A stretch of 9,195 bases of DNA from Candidatus Tenebribacter mawsonii (lineage in GTDB: Bacteria; Cloacimonadota; Cloacimonadia; Cloacimonadales; TCS61), in the NCBI GenBank assembly GCA_030765665.1, contig JAVCCD010000284.1:1-9195 (forward strand), in the 5' to 3' direction. Every line of letters begins with the position of its first letter. Within the stretch, counting starts at the first letter, position 1. The position numbers and the translations under genes were made by a program. This document shows positions 1 through 8,614 of this stretch, in pieces. The notes under the pieces are model-generated. The model worked only from the letters and a program-made list of their open reading frames with translations, did no database searches and had not been told where the DNA came from.

Positions 1-3000
1 ACTTTGCCATACACAATTGAGCAGCTTTCTACCATTCTTGCCGGGGATGAATTCAATCTGTTCCCCAAGTTTCCAACCGAGTTAAATCCAGATATTCCTG
101 ATGAACTAGAAAAAATAATCTTAAAATTACTAGAGAAGGACCCAAAAGATAGATTTGATAATGCAGAGAGTATCATTCAGCAGATCAATCAAATTCAACC
201 CAAAAAATACCCTTTCTCCAGAAAAAGATCAATTGTTAATAATATTCAATTTAGTGATTACATTGTTCGGGAAGATTATTCTCACAGGTTACTCGATTAT
301 ATCCCAATAATCAAAAAAGATAATGGGAAAATTATATCTCTCTCTGCTGGAAAAGGTTTAGGAAAAAACAACGTACTCACACTCTTCCGTTATCATTTAT
401 TAACAGAAGAATATAATATATTTGATTACACATGCAGTCCATCTAATCAGGATCCATTTTTTGCATTAATAAAAGAATTTTATCGAGCAGCAAAAACAAA
501 CAAGAAACTTGCTTCCGATCTTTCAAGAATCTCACCCACATTAAGTAAATATTTATTCAATGACGATACATCTACTAAGCAAACAAACAATGACCTTGAA
601 TTTGATTATAGAACAGCATCGAACTTTATCTTTCACTTATCTGAAGAAAAGCCATTAATTTATATTATACGACAAGCAGAGTATTTAACTAAAGATGTAT
701 TTAGCTTTTTAAATTATATTTCTAAAGAAGTTACAAGGCGTCCTATTCTGATAATTCTCAGTATTAATGATCCTCGAAAACTAGCAGGACTGATGCATCC
801 GGTTCAAATGACAATAGATGCACTTACATATAAGCAAACTGAATTTTATATTTCCAGATTATTAATGGAAACTCCACCAGAAACTTTTGTAAATAAAATT
901 TGGACTCGCTCCAATGGAAATCCAATGTTTATTGAGCAAATACTGCTAGATTTAACTAATAAACGTTTGATCCTAGACACAAATAAATTCAATTTTAATT
1001 ATGACCTGGATAACTATAAGCTCCCAAATGATATTATTACTGCAATAAAATTGAAAATCGAACATCTTTCTAAATCGAGTTATAAATATTTAAAAAAATT
1101 GGCATGTATTGCAACCCCACTTTCGAGTACATTAATTAAATCAATTTTAGACATTGATGATAAAACCCTGTTTTTCTTTCTCTCAGACGGAATAAATAAT
1201 GAACTTCTAAAGAAAATTGATGAATTTTATTATTTTACCTTTAAAGAAGCTCAAGAACATTTTGTAAAAGAACTTCCTGAAAAGACAAAAAAGACAATTT
1301 CAAACAAAGTTCTTAATTACTTCAAAGATCAGCAAATAACACTTTTTCCAGTTCTTGATGGAATTATCAAGCATGCTGAATATGTTAATGATTTTAATGC
1401 AGTTCGAAAATACTTGTTACTTTCAGTTGAATTATTTACTAGAAAAGGGCAGCATGAAGTCGCATTTGATCAGGTTGTAAAAGTGATCGATCTCGATTTT
1501 TCACAAAATATTCATATTGAAGAAGGTGAGCTTCGTGCAGATCTTAAACTTCTAATCGAGAAATCGGAATGGGCAAATAATAAACAATTATCTGAAAGTC
1601 TTATACAAAGAGTAATAAATATGCCTGATATGCCCGAGAAGCATATGATTATTGGTATGTTTTATTTTGTTATGGAAAAGTTGTCATATTCAAGACGTAG
1701 ATTTGAAAGAGCCTTAAAAACAGTTATATCAGGAAGCTTGCGAATTGAGATTCTTATTAATTTATGCAGAACTTTGCTTTCTATGAATAAGATTGAGGAG
1801 ATGGGAAAGTACATTGAAGAATTAGAGAAATGTACTCTACCTGCCGAAAAAGAGATTTGCTATATAACTCATAAAGGGCTTTACTATGGGCTTAATGGGA
1901 GCTTGGATGAAGGTATAAATATAATCGAAGAGTACTTGCAGAATATTAAAACTCAGAATAATCCAAATTATTTTATCAGGTTAGGAAGACTCCATAATGC
2001 ACTGGGTGTTCTTTATAAAAGTAAAAGGCTTTTAGATGAAGCTAATAGAAATTTTGAAATTGCCCAAAATATTTGGGAGCGAGTTGACTATAAGCGTCAG
2101 CTTGTTGCAGTTTACAATAATCTTGGAGATGTAGCCCTAACTAAAGGAGATACAAATAAAGCATTTTTAAATTTCAGGAAAGCAAAGGTTATTTCAGAGC
2201 AGATTGACTCAAAACGTTATGGAGTACTGGTTCTTTTAAATCAGGGTGAAGCACATATCAAACTGGGAAATTTTACGATTGCAGAAAACTTCTTAAAAAA
2301 AGCATATACTGCATCTATAAAACTAGAAACAAAACCATTCTTTAAATCCATAATAAATAATCTGGCAATAGCAAAAAGTAAAATTAAAAACTTTGGTTAT
2401 TATTACAGATTTATCAAAGAACATGTACCCAGCCTAATTAAAGGTGATATCTACCAAGTAACTCCTTTAACTAAAACGTTCTTCTACTATCTTTATGAAA
2501 TTGGTGATTATGAGCGAATTGAAAAAATGTTAATTAAATCTGAAGAACTATTTTTTGAAAGCCATGAGCATGAATTTTACTATCAAATGCTTGGGTTTTT
2601 GAAGATAATAAAATCAGATTATTCAGCTGGACTTGAAATCATTGATAAAGCGTTTTCCTATTCCAAACAAAATAAAAGTGATTATGCGCAAACAATAATC
2701 AGTATACGTCTATCTGAGTGTTATGCAGGTCTTGGAGAATCGGAAAAGGCGATTTCTGCGTGTCAGAAAGCTGATGAACTTTGTGAAAAAAATAATTTTA
2801 AATACTGGGAAACAGTTTTAAAGATAAAGAAAATAAAAATTCATTTACTCGACGGAAATCTGAATTTAAGAATTTCATTACGTGATCTTTTTAAACTAAT
2901 CGGGTACGTTCAAAGGCATGAGCTCTTCTTATTAGAAACAGAAATATTTGGTCTTATTGTTCAAATATATGCATATTTAAACATGAAACGTAAGGCAAAA

Positions 3001-4833
3001 TTATTCTTTGATAGATATAAACAAACGATTTTAAATAACACGAAAAGACTTTGTAAACACGATAAAGAATTGTATTTTAGAAAAACCAAATACTACTTGA
3101 ATAGTTTTACAGGATTCAAAACTGTGAAGATTGAACCTAGATTTAATGAATCGACTGAAAAATGGCAGGAAGAATTGTACGATATTTTAAAGTTGAGAGA
3201 TACATCCAGGATGAAGTTCTTCATAGATAGAACAATAAAAAAAATAATAGCACCAGATCATTACGCGATTATTTTGAAAGATGAAATAGAAAAACGTAGG
3301 AATCCTTTCTTAAAATTGAATATTGAAAATGATTATTTATACTCAGATAAGTTATTAAAATTCATTCAAGAGTCTTTAACTAAGAATGAAATTATCTCTA
3401 AGAAAATTAATAAATCTCACATCCTTTTTGTCCCTTTAAAAATTAAAGCAGCTGAAGTAGGATGTTTGGTTCTCGCGGATAAAGGTGAGTTGATTTATCA
3501 AAATAAAGAGATAGAGATTGTAAAGAACTTAAGACTACATCTCACTTCAATTCTTATACGTATTGATGAATTCATTACACTTAACAAAGATATGGGATCA
3601 ATGTCAAAATTAATTGATATCACACGTAAGTTCTTTGCAATTATTAATTTGGATAAACTGGAGCAAGAAGTTGTAACTTTCACATTAGATTTTACAGGTA
3701 GCACACGAGGTTTCCTAATAAAAAAAGATAATTATGAAAATTATACTTACAAAGTTGCAATGGATGATTCTAAACATATTTTGAAAAATTATTTGTATAT
3801 TAGTAAAAGTATACTCAGTGAAGTTCAACGAATTAAGCAGCCAATACATGTTGCTAATGCGATAGAGGAAAACATATTTGGCAACTATACAGAGTTAAGT
3901 AACGAAGTACTTTCAATCTACTGTGCTCCGCTAATTGTTGATGGGAATATTTATGGTTTTCTTTATTTAGATAACCTAAACTCAGAAGAAAGTGAAATGC
4001 AGGTAAATCCTTATTTTATGAAATTAATGCTTACTCAAATATCCACTGCAATCAAAAATGCGCAGCAATATGAAGTATTAAATCAAACAAATAGAGAAAT
4101 AAGTTCGCTGGATAATCTGAAAAAGGATTTCATCAATATTGTTTCACATGAGCTAAAAACACCTCTAGTTGCTATTCAAGGATATTCACAACTTTTAACA
4201 AAATCCAAACTTCCCAAAAAAGAAGCTGAGATCGTAAACTCATTATTCAATAGCTCTAATAAATTAGATACTACTATCAACGACATAATCAATTTCAATA
4301 AATATCAAATGTTAAATAAACTTCAAAAAGAAAAAATTAGTATTCTTGATCTTCTAACAGAACTCAAAGATGAAGGTGAACGAATTTCAGCAAAAAGGAA
4401 CATGATCTTCCAACTTGAAGTTGAAGCTACATTACCTAAAGCAAATGTAAATTGGAACGCATTCTATCTGATGACGTTCAATGTAATTCATAATGCGATT
4501 CGCTTTACAAAAGATTTTGGAACAATCACGATAGGAGCGCGGAAATCAGCTTTTCAGCAAGAAGAAATAGATGGCAAAGAGAGCTTAGTAGTTTATGTAA
4601 ATGATAATGGAATAGGAATTCCAGAAAAAGAACAAGAGAAGATCTTTCAGAAATTCTATGAACTAACCGATATTATCTCACATAGTTCTGGTGATACTGA
4701 ATTTCATTCCAGTGGGTTAGGGCTTGGGCTTTCAACAGCCAGACTCATTGCAAATCTTCATAAAGGCAGAATCTGGATTAATAGTAAAGAAAACGAAGGA
4801 TCTACAGTTTTCGTTATTGTACCTTTCAATTAA
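1..4833 (+). CDS. Ser/Thr kinase - STAND ATPase-like - TPR - GAF - histidine kinase fusion (5' partial)
   Basis: Giant cytoplasmic signalling protein. The frame is open from base 1, so the true start lies upstream and the TTG at 4 is not a start. Visible order: end of a Ser/Thr kinase C-lobe (about 1-170; subdomain XI signature LLEKDPKDRF at 127-156, invariant Arg at 151); an AAA_16/STAND-like module (about 240-1040) with a Walker-A-like loop at 346-369 and the family's GNP-type helix near 910-950; a winged-helix-like segment (about 1040-1330); TPR-like helical repeats (about 1400-3100, clearest at 1972-2330); two GAF-like domains (about 3190-3560 and 3610-4065, the second with a typical APLIVDGNIYGFLYLD strand pair); and a histidine kinase with H-box SHELKTP (His codon 4147), N-box (Asn 4492), G1 DNGIGI (4603-4620), F-box near 4642 and G2 GLGLGL (4714-4731). 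No membrane segment or receiver domain is visible. The histidine kinase core looks active. The Ser/Thr kinase catalytic residues lie outside the window, and the ATPase motifs are degenerate. Such fusions are known in several phyla; the ligand is unknown. Confidence 0.92.
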   Translation, partial: TLPYTIEQLSTILAGDEFNLFPKFPTELNPDIPDELEKIILKLLEKDPKDRFDNAESIIQQINQIQPKKYPFSRKRSIVNNIQFSDYIVREDYSHRLLDYIPIIKKDNGKIISLSAGKGLGKNNVLTLFRYHLLTEEYNIFDYTCSPSNQDPFFALIKEFYRAAKTNKKLASDLSRISPTLSKYLFNDDTSTKQTNNDLEFDYRTASNFIFHLSEEKPLIYIIRQAEYLTKDVFSFLNYISKEVTRRPILIILSINDPRKLAGLMHPVQMTIDALTYKQTEFYISRLLMETPPETFVNKIWTRSNGNPMFIEQILLDLTNKRLILDTNKFNFNYDLDNYKLPNDIITAIKLKIEHLSKSSYKYLKKLACIATPLSSTLIKSILDIDDKTLFFFLSDGINNELLKKIDEFYYFTFKEAQEHFVKELPEKTKKTISNKVLNYFKDQQITLFPVLDGIIKHAEYVNDFNAVRKYLLLSVELFTRKGQHEVAFDQVVKVIDLDFSQNIHIEEGELRADLKLLIEKSEWANNKQLSESLIQRVINMPDMPEKHMIIGMFYFVMEKLSYSRRRFERALKTVISGSLRIEILINLCRTLLSMNKIEEMGKYIEELEKCTLPAEKEICYITHKGLYYGLNGSLDEGINIIEEYLQNIKTQNNPNYFIRLGRLHNALGVLYKSKRLLDEANRNFEIAQNIWERVDYKRQLVAVYNNLGDVALTKGDTNKAFLNFRKAKVISEQIDSKRYGVLVLLNQGEAHIKLGNFTIAENFLKKAYTASIKLETKPFFKSIINNLAIAKSKIKNFGYYYRFIKEHVPSLIKGDIYQVTPLTKTFFYYLYEIGDYERIEKMLIKSEELFFESHEHEFYYQMLGFLKIIKSDYSAGLEIIDKAFSYSKQNKSDYAQTIISIRLSECYAGLGESEKAISACQKADELCEKNNFKYWETVLKIKKIKIHLLDGNLNLRISLRDLFKLIGYVQRHELFLLETEIFGLIVQIYAYLNMKRKAKLFFDRYKQTILNNTKRLCKHDKELYFRKTKYYLNSFTGFKTVKIEPRFNESTEKWQEELYDILKLRDTSRMKFFIDRTIKKIIAPDHYAIILKDEIEKRRNPFLKLNIENDYLYSDKLLKFIQESLTKNEIISKKINKSHILFVPLKIKAAEVGCLVLADKGELIYQNKEIEIVKNLRLHLTSILIRIDEFITLNKDMGSMSKLIDITRKFFAIINLDKLEQEVVTFTLDFTGSTRGFLIKKDNYENYTYKVAMDDSKHILKNYLYISKSILSEVQRIKQPIHVANAIEENIFGNYTELSNEVLSIYCAPLIVDGNIYGFLYLDNLNSEESEMQVNPYFMKLMLTQISTAIKNAQQYEVLNQTNREISSLDNLKKDFINIVSHELKTPLVAIQGYSQLLTKSKLPKKEAEIVNSLFNSSNKLDTTINDIINFNKYQMLNKLQKEKISILDLLTELKDEGERISAKRNMIFQLEVEATLPKANVNWNAFYLMTFNVIHNAIRFTKDFGTITIGARKSAFQQEEIDGKESLVVYVNDNGIGIPEKEQEKIFQKFYELTDIISHSSGDTEFHSSGLGLGLSTARLIANLHKGRIWINSKENEGSTVFVIVPFN
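4129..4830 (+). other. Histidine kinase core (HisKA + HATPase_c) at the C-terminus of the fusion kinase
   Basis: This is the catalytic end of the upstream fusion protein. The dimerisation/phosphoacceptor helix carries FINIVSHELKTPL, with the phospho-accepting His at 4147-4149 followed by Glu, as in the HPK1/HisKA class. The ATP-binding domain has all expected boxes: an N-box with Asn at 4492-4494, G1 DNGIGIP at 4603, an F-box IFQKFYEL from 4642 and G2 GLGLGL at 4714. The protein ends soon after the final GSTVFVIVPF strand, with no C-terminal receiver, so phosphate would have to go to a separate response regulator. None is encoded in this window. Confidence 0.95.
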
Positions 4834-4835
4834 AT

Positions 4836-4839
4836 AGGA
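4836..4839 (+). promoter_or_regulatory. Ribosome binding site for the GT9-like gene
   Basis: AGGA lies five bases upstream of the ATG at 4845, in the 11-base gap after the kinase stop codon. It supports that start. The gap is too short for a promoter or terminator, so the gene is most likely co-transcribed with the kinase. Confidence 0.6.
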
Positions 4840-4844
4840 TAAAC

Positions 4845-5726
4845 ATGAATATATTAAAAAAAATATTTAGTCGTAGATCTTCATGGGGACAACATAGTTT
4901 CACAAAAATAGTAGCTTCAGGCGAGAGAATTGTTGTGTTCTGCTCGGAAAACTCAAATCAAACATCATTAGTTCTTTCTCACATTTTAAATTGGAAAGAT
5001 CATTTCAAACAGATATCGATAATCCTTCCGAATAATGATTATTCATTCTTTAAAAGAACTGATGTTGATGAGACAATAACGTATTTTAATATTACAAATG
5101 ATATCAAACCTTTTAATAATTCAGTTATTTTCAATTTTAGTTCATTGAAGAAAATTCGCAAAATTTTAAATCATTGTAAAAATTCTACAATTTTAGATAT
5201 CAACAATCCTGCAAATCTTCAGTTTCTTCCTGCTCCAACAGATCCCATATTTTTATTAAAGAAATTTGCAGATTTTTTTAATTTTTCATGGAAAAGATAT
5301 CCGTACAATATTGACATTTCAAATTCCGAACTTGTTGTTGCTCAACATCAATTCATCAAAAACAGATTCAAGAATTTTATATTAGATTTCAGTAGCAATA
5401 TTTCTGCAAAAAAAATTGAGAAAATAGTTCAGCTTATCAAGCATGAGTTTTCTGCAAATGTGTATTTTACTGGTAAGAGAATTAATGATAAGGATTTTAT
5501 TAATATCGAAGAAATCCATGTTGTAAATTTATTTGAACTTTATACTCTAGCAAAAGTTAGTGATCTCTTAATAACAGACAGAACAGAAATTGCCGGAGCG
5601 TTTGCAGATTTAGGTGTCAGTCAGATCTTTTTGGGATCTAAATTTGATGATAGACAAATACAAATTATTGAAAAAGATAATGTTGCTAATTTGAGTAATA
5701 AAATAAAAAGTGTAATAAATAAATAG
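4845..5726 (+). CDS. GT9/heptosyltransferase-like protein with eroded donor-binding motif
   Basis: A 293-residue protein without a signal peptide or membrane segment, so probably cytoplasmic. The pattern of hydrophobic strands fits a two-lobed Rossmann-like (GT-B) layout: an N-terminal strand near residues 27-33, another near 57-61, then a C-terminal lobe starting about 176. Residues 225-265 match the GT9 C-terminal pattern: a helix (LFELYTLAKVSDLLIT), then the signature loop, then an LGVSQIFLG strand. In active GT9 enzymes that loop reads roughly NDTGPxH. Here, at equal spacing, it reads DRTEIAG (residues 245-251, codons 5577-5597), so the usual Asp, Gly and His are not kept. The N-terminal GD acceptor-side motif is also not visible. 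It is somewhat shorter than typical GT9 enzymes (about 320-350 residues). Family membership rests on pattern recognition only. It may be a non-catalytic relative or a different Rossmann-fold protein. It sits between the kinase and the exported TPR gene, with gaps of 11 and 17 bases. Confidence 0.5.
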   Translation: MNILKKIFSRRSSWGQHSFTKIVASGERIVVFCSENSNQTSLVLSHILNWKDHFKQISIILPNNDYSFFKRTDVDETITYFNITNDIKPFNNSVIFNFSSLKKIRKILNHCKNSTILDINNPANLQFLPAPTDPIFLLKKFADFFNFSWKRYPYNIDISNSELVVAQHQFIKNRFKNFILDFSSNISAKKIEKIVQLIKHEFSANVYFTGKRINDKDFINIEEIHVVNLFELYTLAKVSDLLITDRTEIAGAFADLGVSQIFLGSKFDDRQIQIIEKDNVANLSNKIKSVINK

Positions 5727-5734
5727 TTGTCTTT

Positions 5735-5738
5735 GAGG
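5735..5738 (+). promoter_or_regulatory. Ribosome binding site for the exported TPR gene
   Basis: GAGG lies five bases before the ATG at 5744, in the 17-base gap after the preceding TAG. It fixes the start just ahead of a good signal peptide. No stem-loop terminator fits in this gap. Confidence 0.7.
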
Positions 5739-5743
5739 TATTC

Positions 5744-8614
5744 ATGAAGAAATTTATCATAATAACTTTAATGCTGATTTTTACTGTAGTACTAATTGCA
5801 GATCAAACAGATGACTTACAATTTGCAGTTGGACTTTATAGAGACAAAAACTTTGAGCTAGCAAAAGTTGAATTACAAAAATTCCTTACAACTTATCCGC
5901 AAAGTGAAGTTAAAGCAGATATTAAATTTCTACTTGGGAATATTCATCTTGCTGAAGAAGATTATATAAATGCTGAAAAGTACTTTAGCGACTTGTATGC
6001 AACTTCTTCTCATCCATCAATAAGAGCTGAAGTATCATTGGGATTAGCCCAATGCAAATATTATTTAGATAATTTTAATGACGCTAGAGCAATATTTCAA
6101 CAATTTGTATCTGATTATTCTGAAAATCGCTTTTTATGGAAAGCATATTATTACCTTGGGATGATGGATTATATTGAGAATAATTTTGATAACTCGTTAT
6201 TGAATTTAGAAAAAGCACTATCACTAGAGAGTAGAACAATAATTCTTTCTGCAATATTGGAACTCAAGATTAGCCAAAATAAATCTGCTGACATTGATAA
6301 CATTTCTAATGAAATAATCATGAGACCGGATTCGGAGAATAAATTCAGGGCATTACTGCTATTTCATAAATACAATCTATCTCATAATAGATTAGATAAA
6401 ATTTTCTCAATTGGTATAGATGCGATCCCATCAACATCTCAATATTATAGTAAATACAACTTAGTATTAGGAACAGCATATTACCAGGCTCGAAGGTTTG
6501 ATGAGGCACTAAATAGATTAAAAATAATCGATTCGGAGAAGGCACAATACTATTCTGCTTTGTGTTATTATGAGCTTAATGATGAGAAAAAAGCTAAAAG
6601 TATTTTGGCTAGATTAGTGAAATCAGTAGATGATAATATCAGCTCTAATAGTACATTCTACCTTGCAAAAATTGAAGATGATGTTGAGCTACTAAATAAG
6701 TTCATTAATAATAATCCAAATCATAAATTTGTTCCAGTCGCTTATTACCAATTAGGTTACAATAGTTTTATGAAGGCAGATTACATAAGCTCTCTCACAT
6801 ATTTTACAAATACTAGAAACACAGGTAATGCAGTTGGTAACGAAGCTTATGAGTCCATCAAGGAAAGAACTTTTTATCTAATTGCTGAATCTAATTTTTT
6901 AATAAATAAAAAAATAGATGCCCAAAATGCATTTGAACTTTATCTTTCAGTGTTTCCCGATGGGGAGTTTATTGATGAAGCAAATTTCAAGCTTGGTCTC
7001 ATCAATTTCCAAAGAGATGAATATGACACTGCATTGGTTTATTTCAACAAAGTAATGGAGCAATTTCCTAATTCAGAAAAAATGGGAATGAGTAACTATT
7101 ACATTGGCGAAATCTATTTTAAAAATGGAAACTATTCTAAAGCTTTAGAATATTTTCAAGATGCACTTGGCGGTATTTGTGATGAAGGTTTTACCTGGGA
7201 AAGAATCGGACATATTTTTTATAATCAGCAAGATTATAAAAGTGCACTAGAATCACTTGAGAAGATTCCTTCAGATACAAAATATTTGTTCGATAGATTT
7301 ATTTTGAAAGGAAACATTGAGTTTGCACAAAGAGATTATAACAAGGCCTTAGAGGCTTATTCATTTGCATCGGATCATGCTGAAAACTCTCCTCAGAACG
7401 AGGCTGTTCTCTCTAGAAAAGCATGGACTCTGTATCAACTAAAAAGATATGAAGAAGCATCACGGTTGTACAGCAGACTTTCTGGAACTGCGACTTCACC
7501 TGAGAAATATATCATAAAAGCTGCTACTTCTGCCTTTAGTGCAGAAAATTATTTAAGTGCTATAGACTATTTTAAACAATACACCCAGAACTTTCAATCT
7601 GCTTCTGATTACTATTCAGCAATTCTTGGAATTGCAGACTCTTACTATAATCTTGGTGATTTCAATAAAGCTGTTGATAATTATTCAATTCTAATTCAAC
7701 CTGACATTGATGAGAAAATTCTTAATAATTCAATCAATGGATTACGTTGGGCATCAGAGCAATCAGAGACAATAGAGTTTACTGAAAAAGTTGATGAACT
7801 TTTGCAGAATTGTTCAGATAAAAAGATCAGGATAGAGTTGCTTGATAGAAAGATTTACTACCTTTATAAAAAAGAGAATTGGCAAGAAGCAGTAAACACA
7901 AGCAAAGAGCTTCAAATTCTTGCTCCGGATCATAAAAACATTTTAGAGATAATGTTAATGAAAGCACTTTGTTATGAGAAGCTTGGAGAATTTAAAAATT
8001 CTATTGCCACATATGAAGATCTATATTCTAAAAAACACGATCCGGGGGTTCTAAGACATTGGGCTAAGTTGTTAGCTCAAATGGATGATTATTCTGCTGC
8101 AATTGATAAGTTGAGAAAGGCATCAATGCTTACAAGAAGAGAAGATATTTGGTTGGAATTATTGGAGATTGAGTTAGAGCAGAGTAACGAATTTTTTGAG
8201 AATGATTTTAACAAATTTATGGAGTTTGCTACTGGTGAGGAGCGAGAATTTGCTGAATTATTAGAGATAGAATGGAAGATAAATCTCAATCTGTTAACAG
8301 ATTTGGATTCAAAGATAAACGAACTCAATAAAAGTAAATATAAAAGTGTAAAAGCTAGATCTCAGTTTCTAAAAGGGTTGTTGTTAATAACTAATGGTGA
8401 TAATGAAGCTGCTATTCCAGAACTTCTTAGGATGAGATACTTATATCCTGAATATGAAAAAATCAGGAATCGAGCAGAAGCATTTGCTTGCATTTCCTAT
8501 ATAAAATTAAATAATTTGGATGAAGCAAGAAAACTTTTTGAGGTTATAAAGAATGATATACCTGAGGAAATGAAAGAAAACTTGGAGAATCTTCTGCAAG
8601 AGGAGGATAAATGA
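5744..8614 (+). CDS. Exported giant TPR-repeat protein (BamD/YbgF-type repeats)
   Basis: A 956-residue protein predicted to act in the periplasm as a protein-binding scaffold. Residues 1-19 form a signal peptide: MKK, a hydrophobic core, then LIA with likely cleavage before Asp20. There is no lipobox Cys, so it is probably not a lipoprotein. Nearly all the rest is TPR-like helical hairpins with the usual small residues, Tyr/Phe and YP/FP linkers. Clear units start near residues 23, 60, 97, 134, 238, 333, 412, 449, 484, 519, 556, 589 and 624, with weaker ones to about 945. Several have the A-YYLG-Y---Y--A---F--FP-S pattern typical of BamD/YbgF-type TPRs. No enzymatic domain is visible. Its last four bases overlap the next gene, implying joint expression with a candidate outer-membrane protein. 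Possible roles are outer-membrane assembly, polysaccharide or protein export, or a Tol/TonB-linked function. The sequence does not choose between them. Confidence 0.9.
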   Translation: MKKFIIITLMLIFTVVLIADQTDDLQFAVGLYRDKNFELAKVELQKFLTTYPQSEVKADIKFLLGNIHLAEEDYINAEKYFSDLYATSSHPSIRAEVSLGLAQCKYYLDNFNDARAIFQQFVSDYSENRFLWKAYYYLGMMDYIENNFDNSLLNLEKALSLESRTIILSAILELKISQNKSADIDNISNEIIMRPDSENKFRALLLFHKYNLSHNRLDKIFSIGIDAIPSTSQYYSKYNLVLGTAYYQARRFDEALNRLKIIDSEKAQYYSALCYYELNDEKKAKSILARLVKSVDDNISSNSTFYLAKIEDDVELLNKFINNNPNHKFVPVAYYQLGYNSFMKADYISSLTYFTNTRNTGNAVGNEAYESIKERTFYLIAESNFLINKKIDAQNAFELYLSVFPDGEFIDEANFKLGLINFQRDEYDTALVYFNKVMEQFPNSEKMGMSNYYIGEIYFKNGNYSKALEYFQDALGGICDEGFTWERIGHIFYNQQDYKSALESLEKIPSDTKYLFDRFILKGNIEFAQRDYNKALEAYSFASDHAENSPQNEAVLSRKAWTLYQLKRYEEASRLYSRLSGTATSPEKYIIKAATSAFSAENYLSAIDYFKQYTQNFQSASDYYSAILGIADSYYNLGDFNKAVDNYSILIQPDIDEKILNNSINGLRWASEQSETIEFTEKVDELLQNCSDKKIRIELLDRKIYYLYKKENWQEAVNTSKELQILAPDHKNILEIMLMKALCYEKLGEFKNSIATYEDLYSKKHDPGVLRHWAKLLAQMDDYSAAIDKLRKASMLTRREDIWLELLEIELEQSNEFFENDFNKFMEFATGEEREFAELLEIEWKINLNLLTDLDSKINELNKSKYKSVKARSQFLKGLLLITNGDNEAAIPELLRMRYLYPEYEKIRNRAEAFACISYIKLNNLDEARKLFEVIKNDIPEEMKENLENLLQEEDK
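8600..8606 (+). promoter_or_regulatory. Strong Shine-Dalgarno inside the end of the TPR gene, at the ATGA overlap
   Basis: GAGGAGG is the strongest ribosome binding site in the window. It lies four bases before the ATG at 8611 and also encodes the final acidic residues of the TPR protein. The stop TGA (8612-8614) is embedded in the ATGA start, a usual arrangement for translational coupling. Confidence 0.75.

Noticed and set aside
4..6. TTG at 4 as a possible start codon of the first gene
   Set aside because: The frame is already open from base 1, and the downstream residues are the C-terminal part of a kinase domain, so the start must lie upstream of the window.
3498..3704. 68-codon open frame on the minus strand
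   Set aside because: It lies wholly inside the GAF region of the fusion kinase on the opposite strand, has no recognisable domain or ribosome binding site, and looks like a shadow of AT-rich coding sequence.
4834..4844. Possible promoter or terminator between kinase and GT9-like gene
   Set aside because: Only 11 bases, with no hairpin and no room for -35/-10 elements; the gap is used by a ribosome binding site.
6345..6545. 66-codon open frame on the minus strand
   Set aside because: It is antisense to continuous TPR coding sequence and has no independent support.
8089..8328. 79-codon minus-strand frame rich in Ser and Asn
   Set aside because: The composition is the reverse complement of Glu/Leu/Ile-rich TPR helices, so it is a shadow frame and not a gene.
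5744..8614. Possible DNA-level tandem repeats in the TPR gene
   Set aside because: The repetition is in the protein (degenerate TPR units). Adjacent units share no long identical DNA stretches that I can see.
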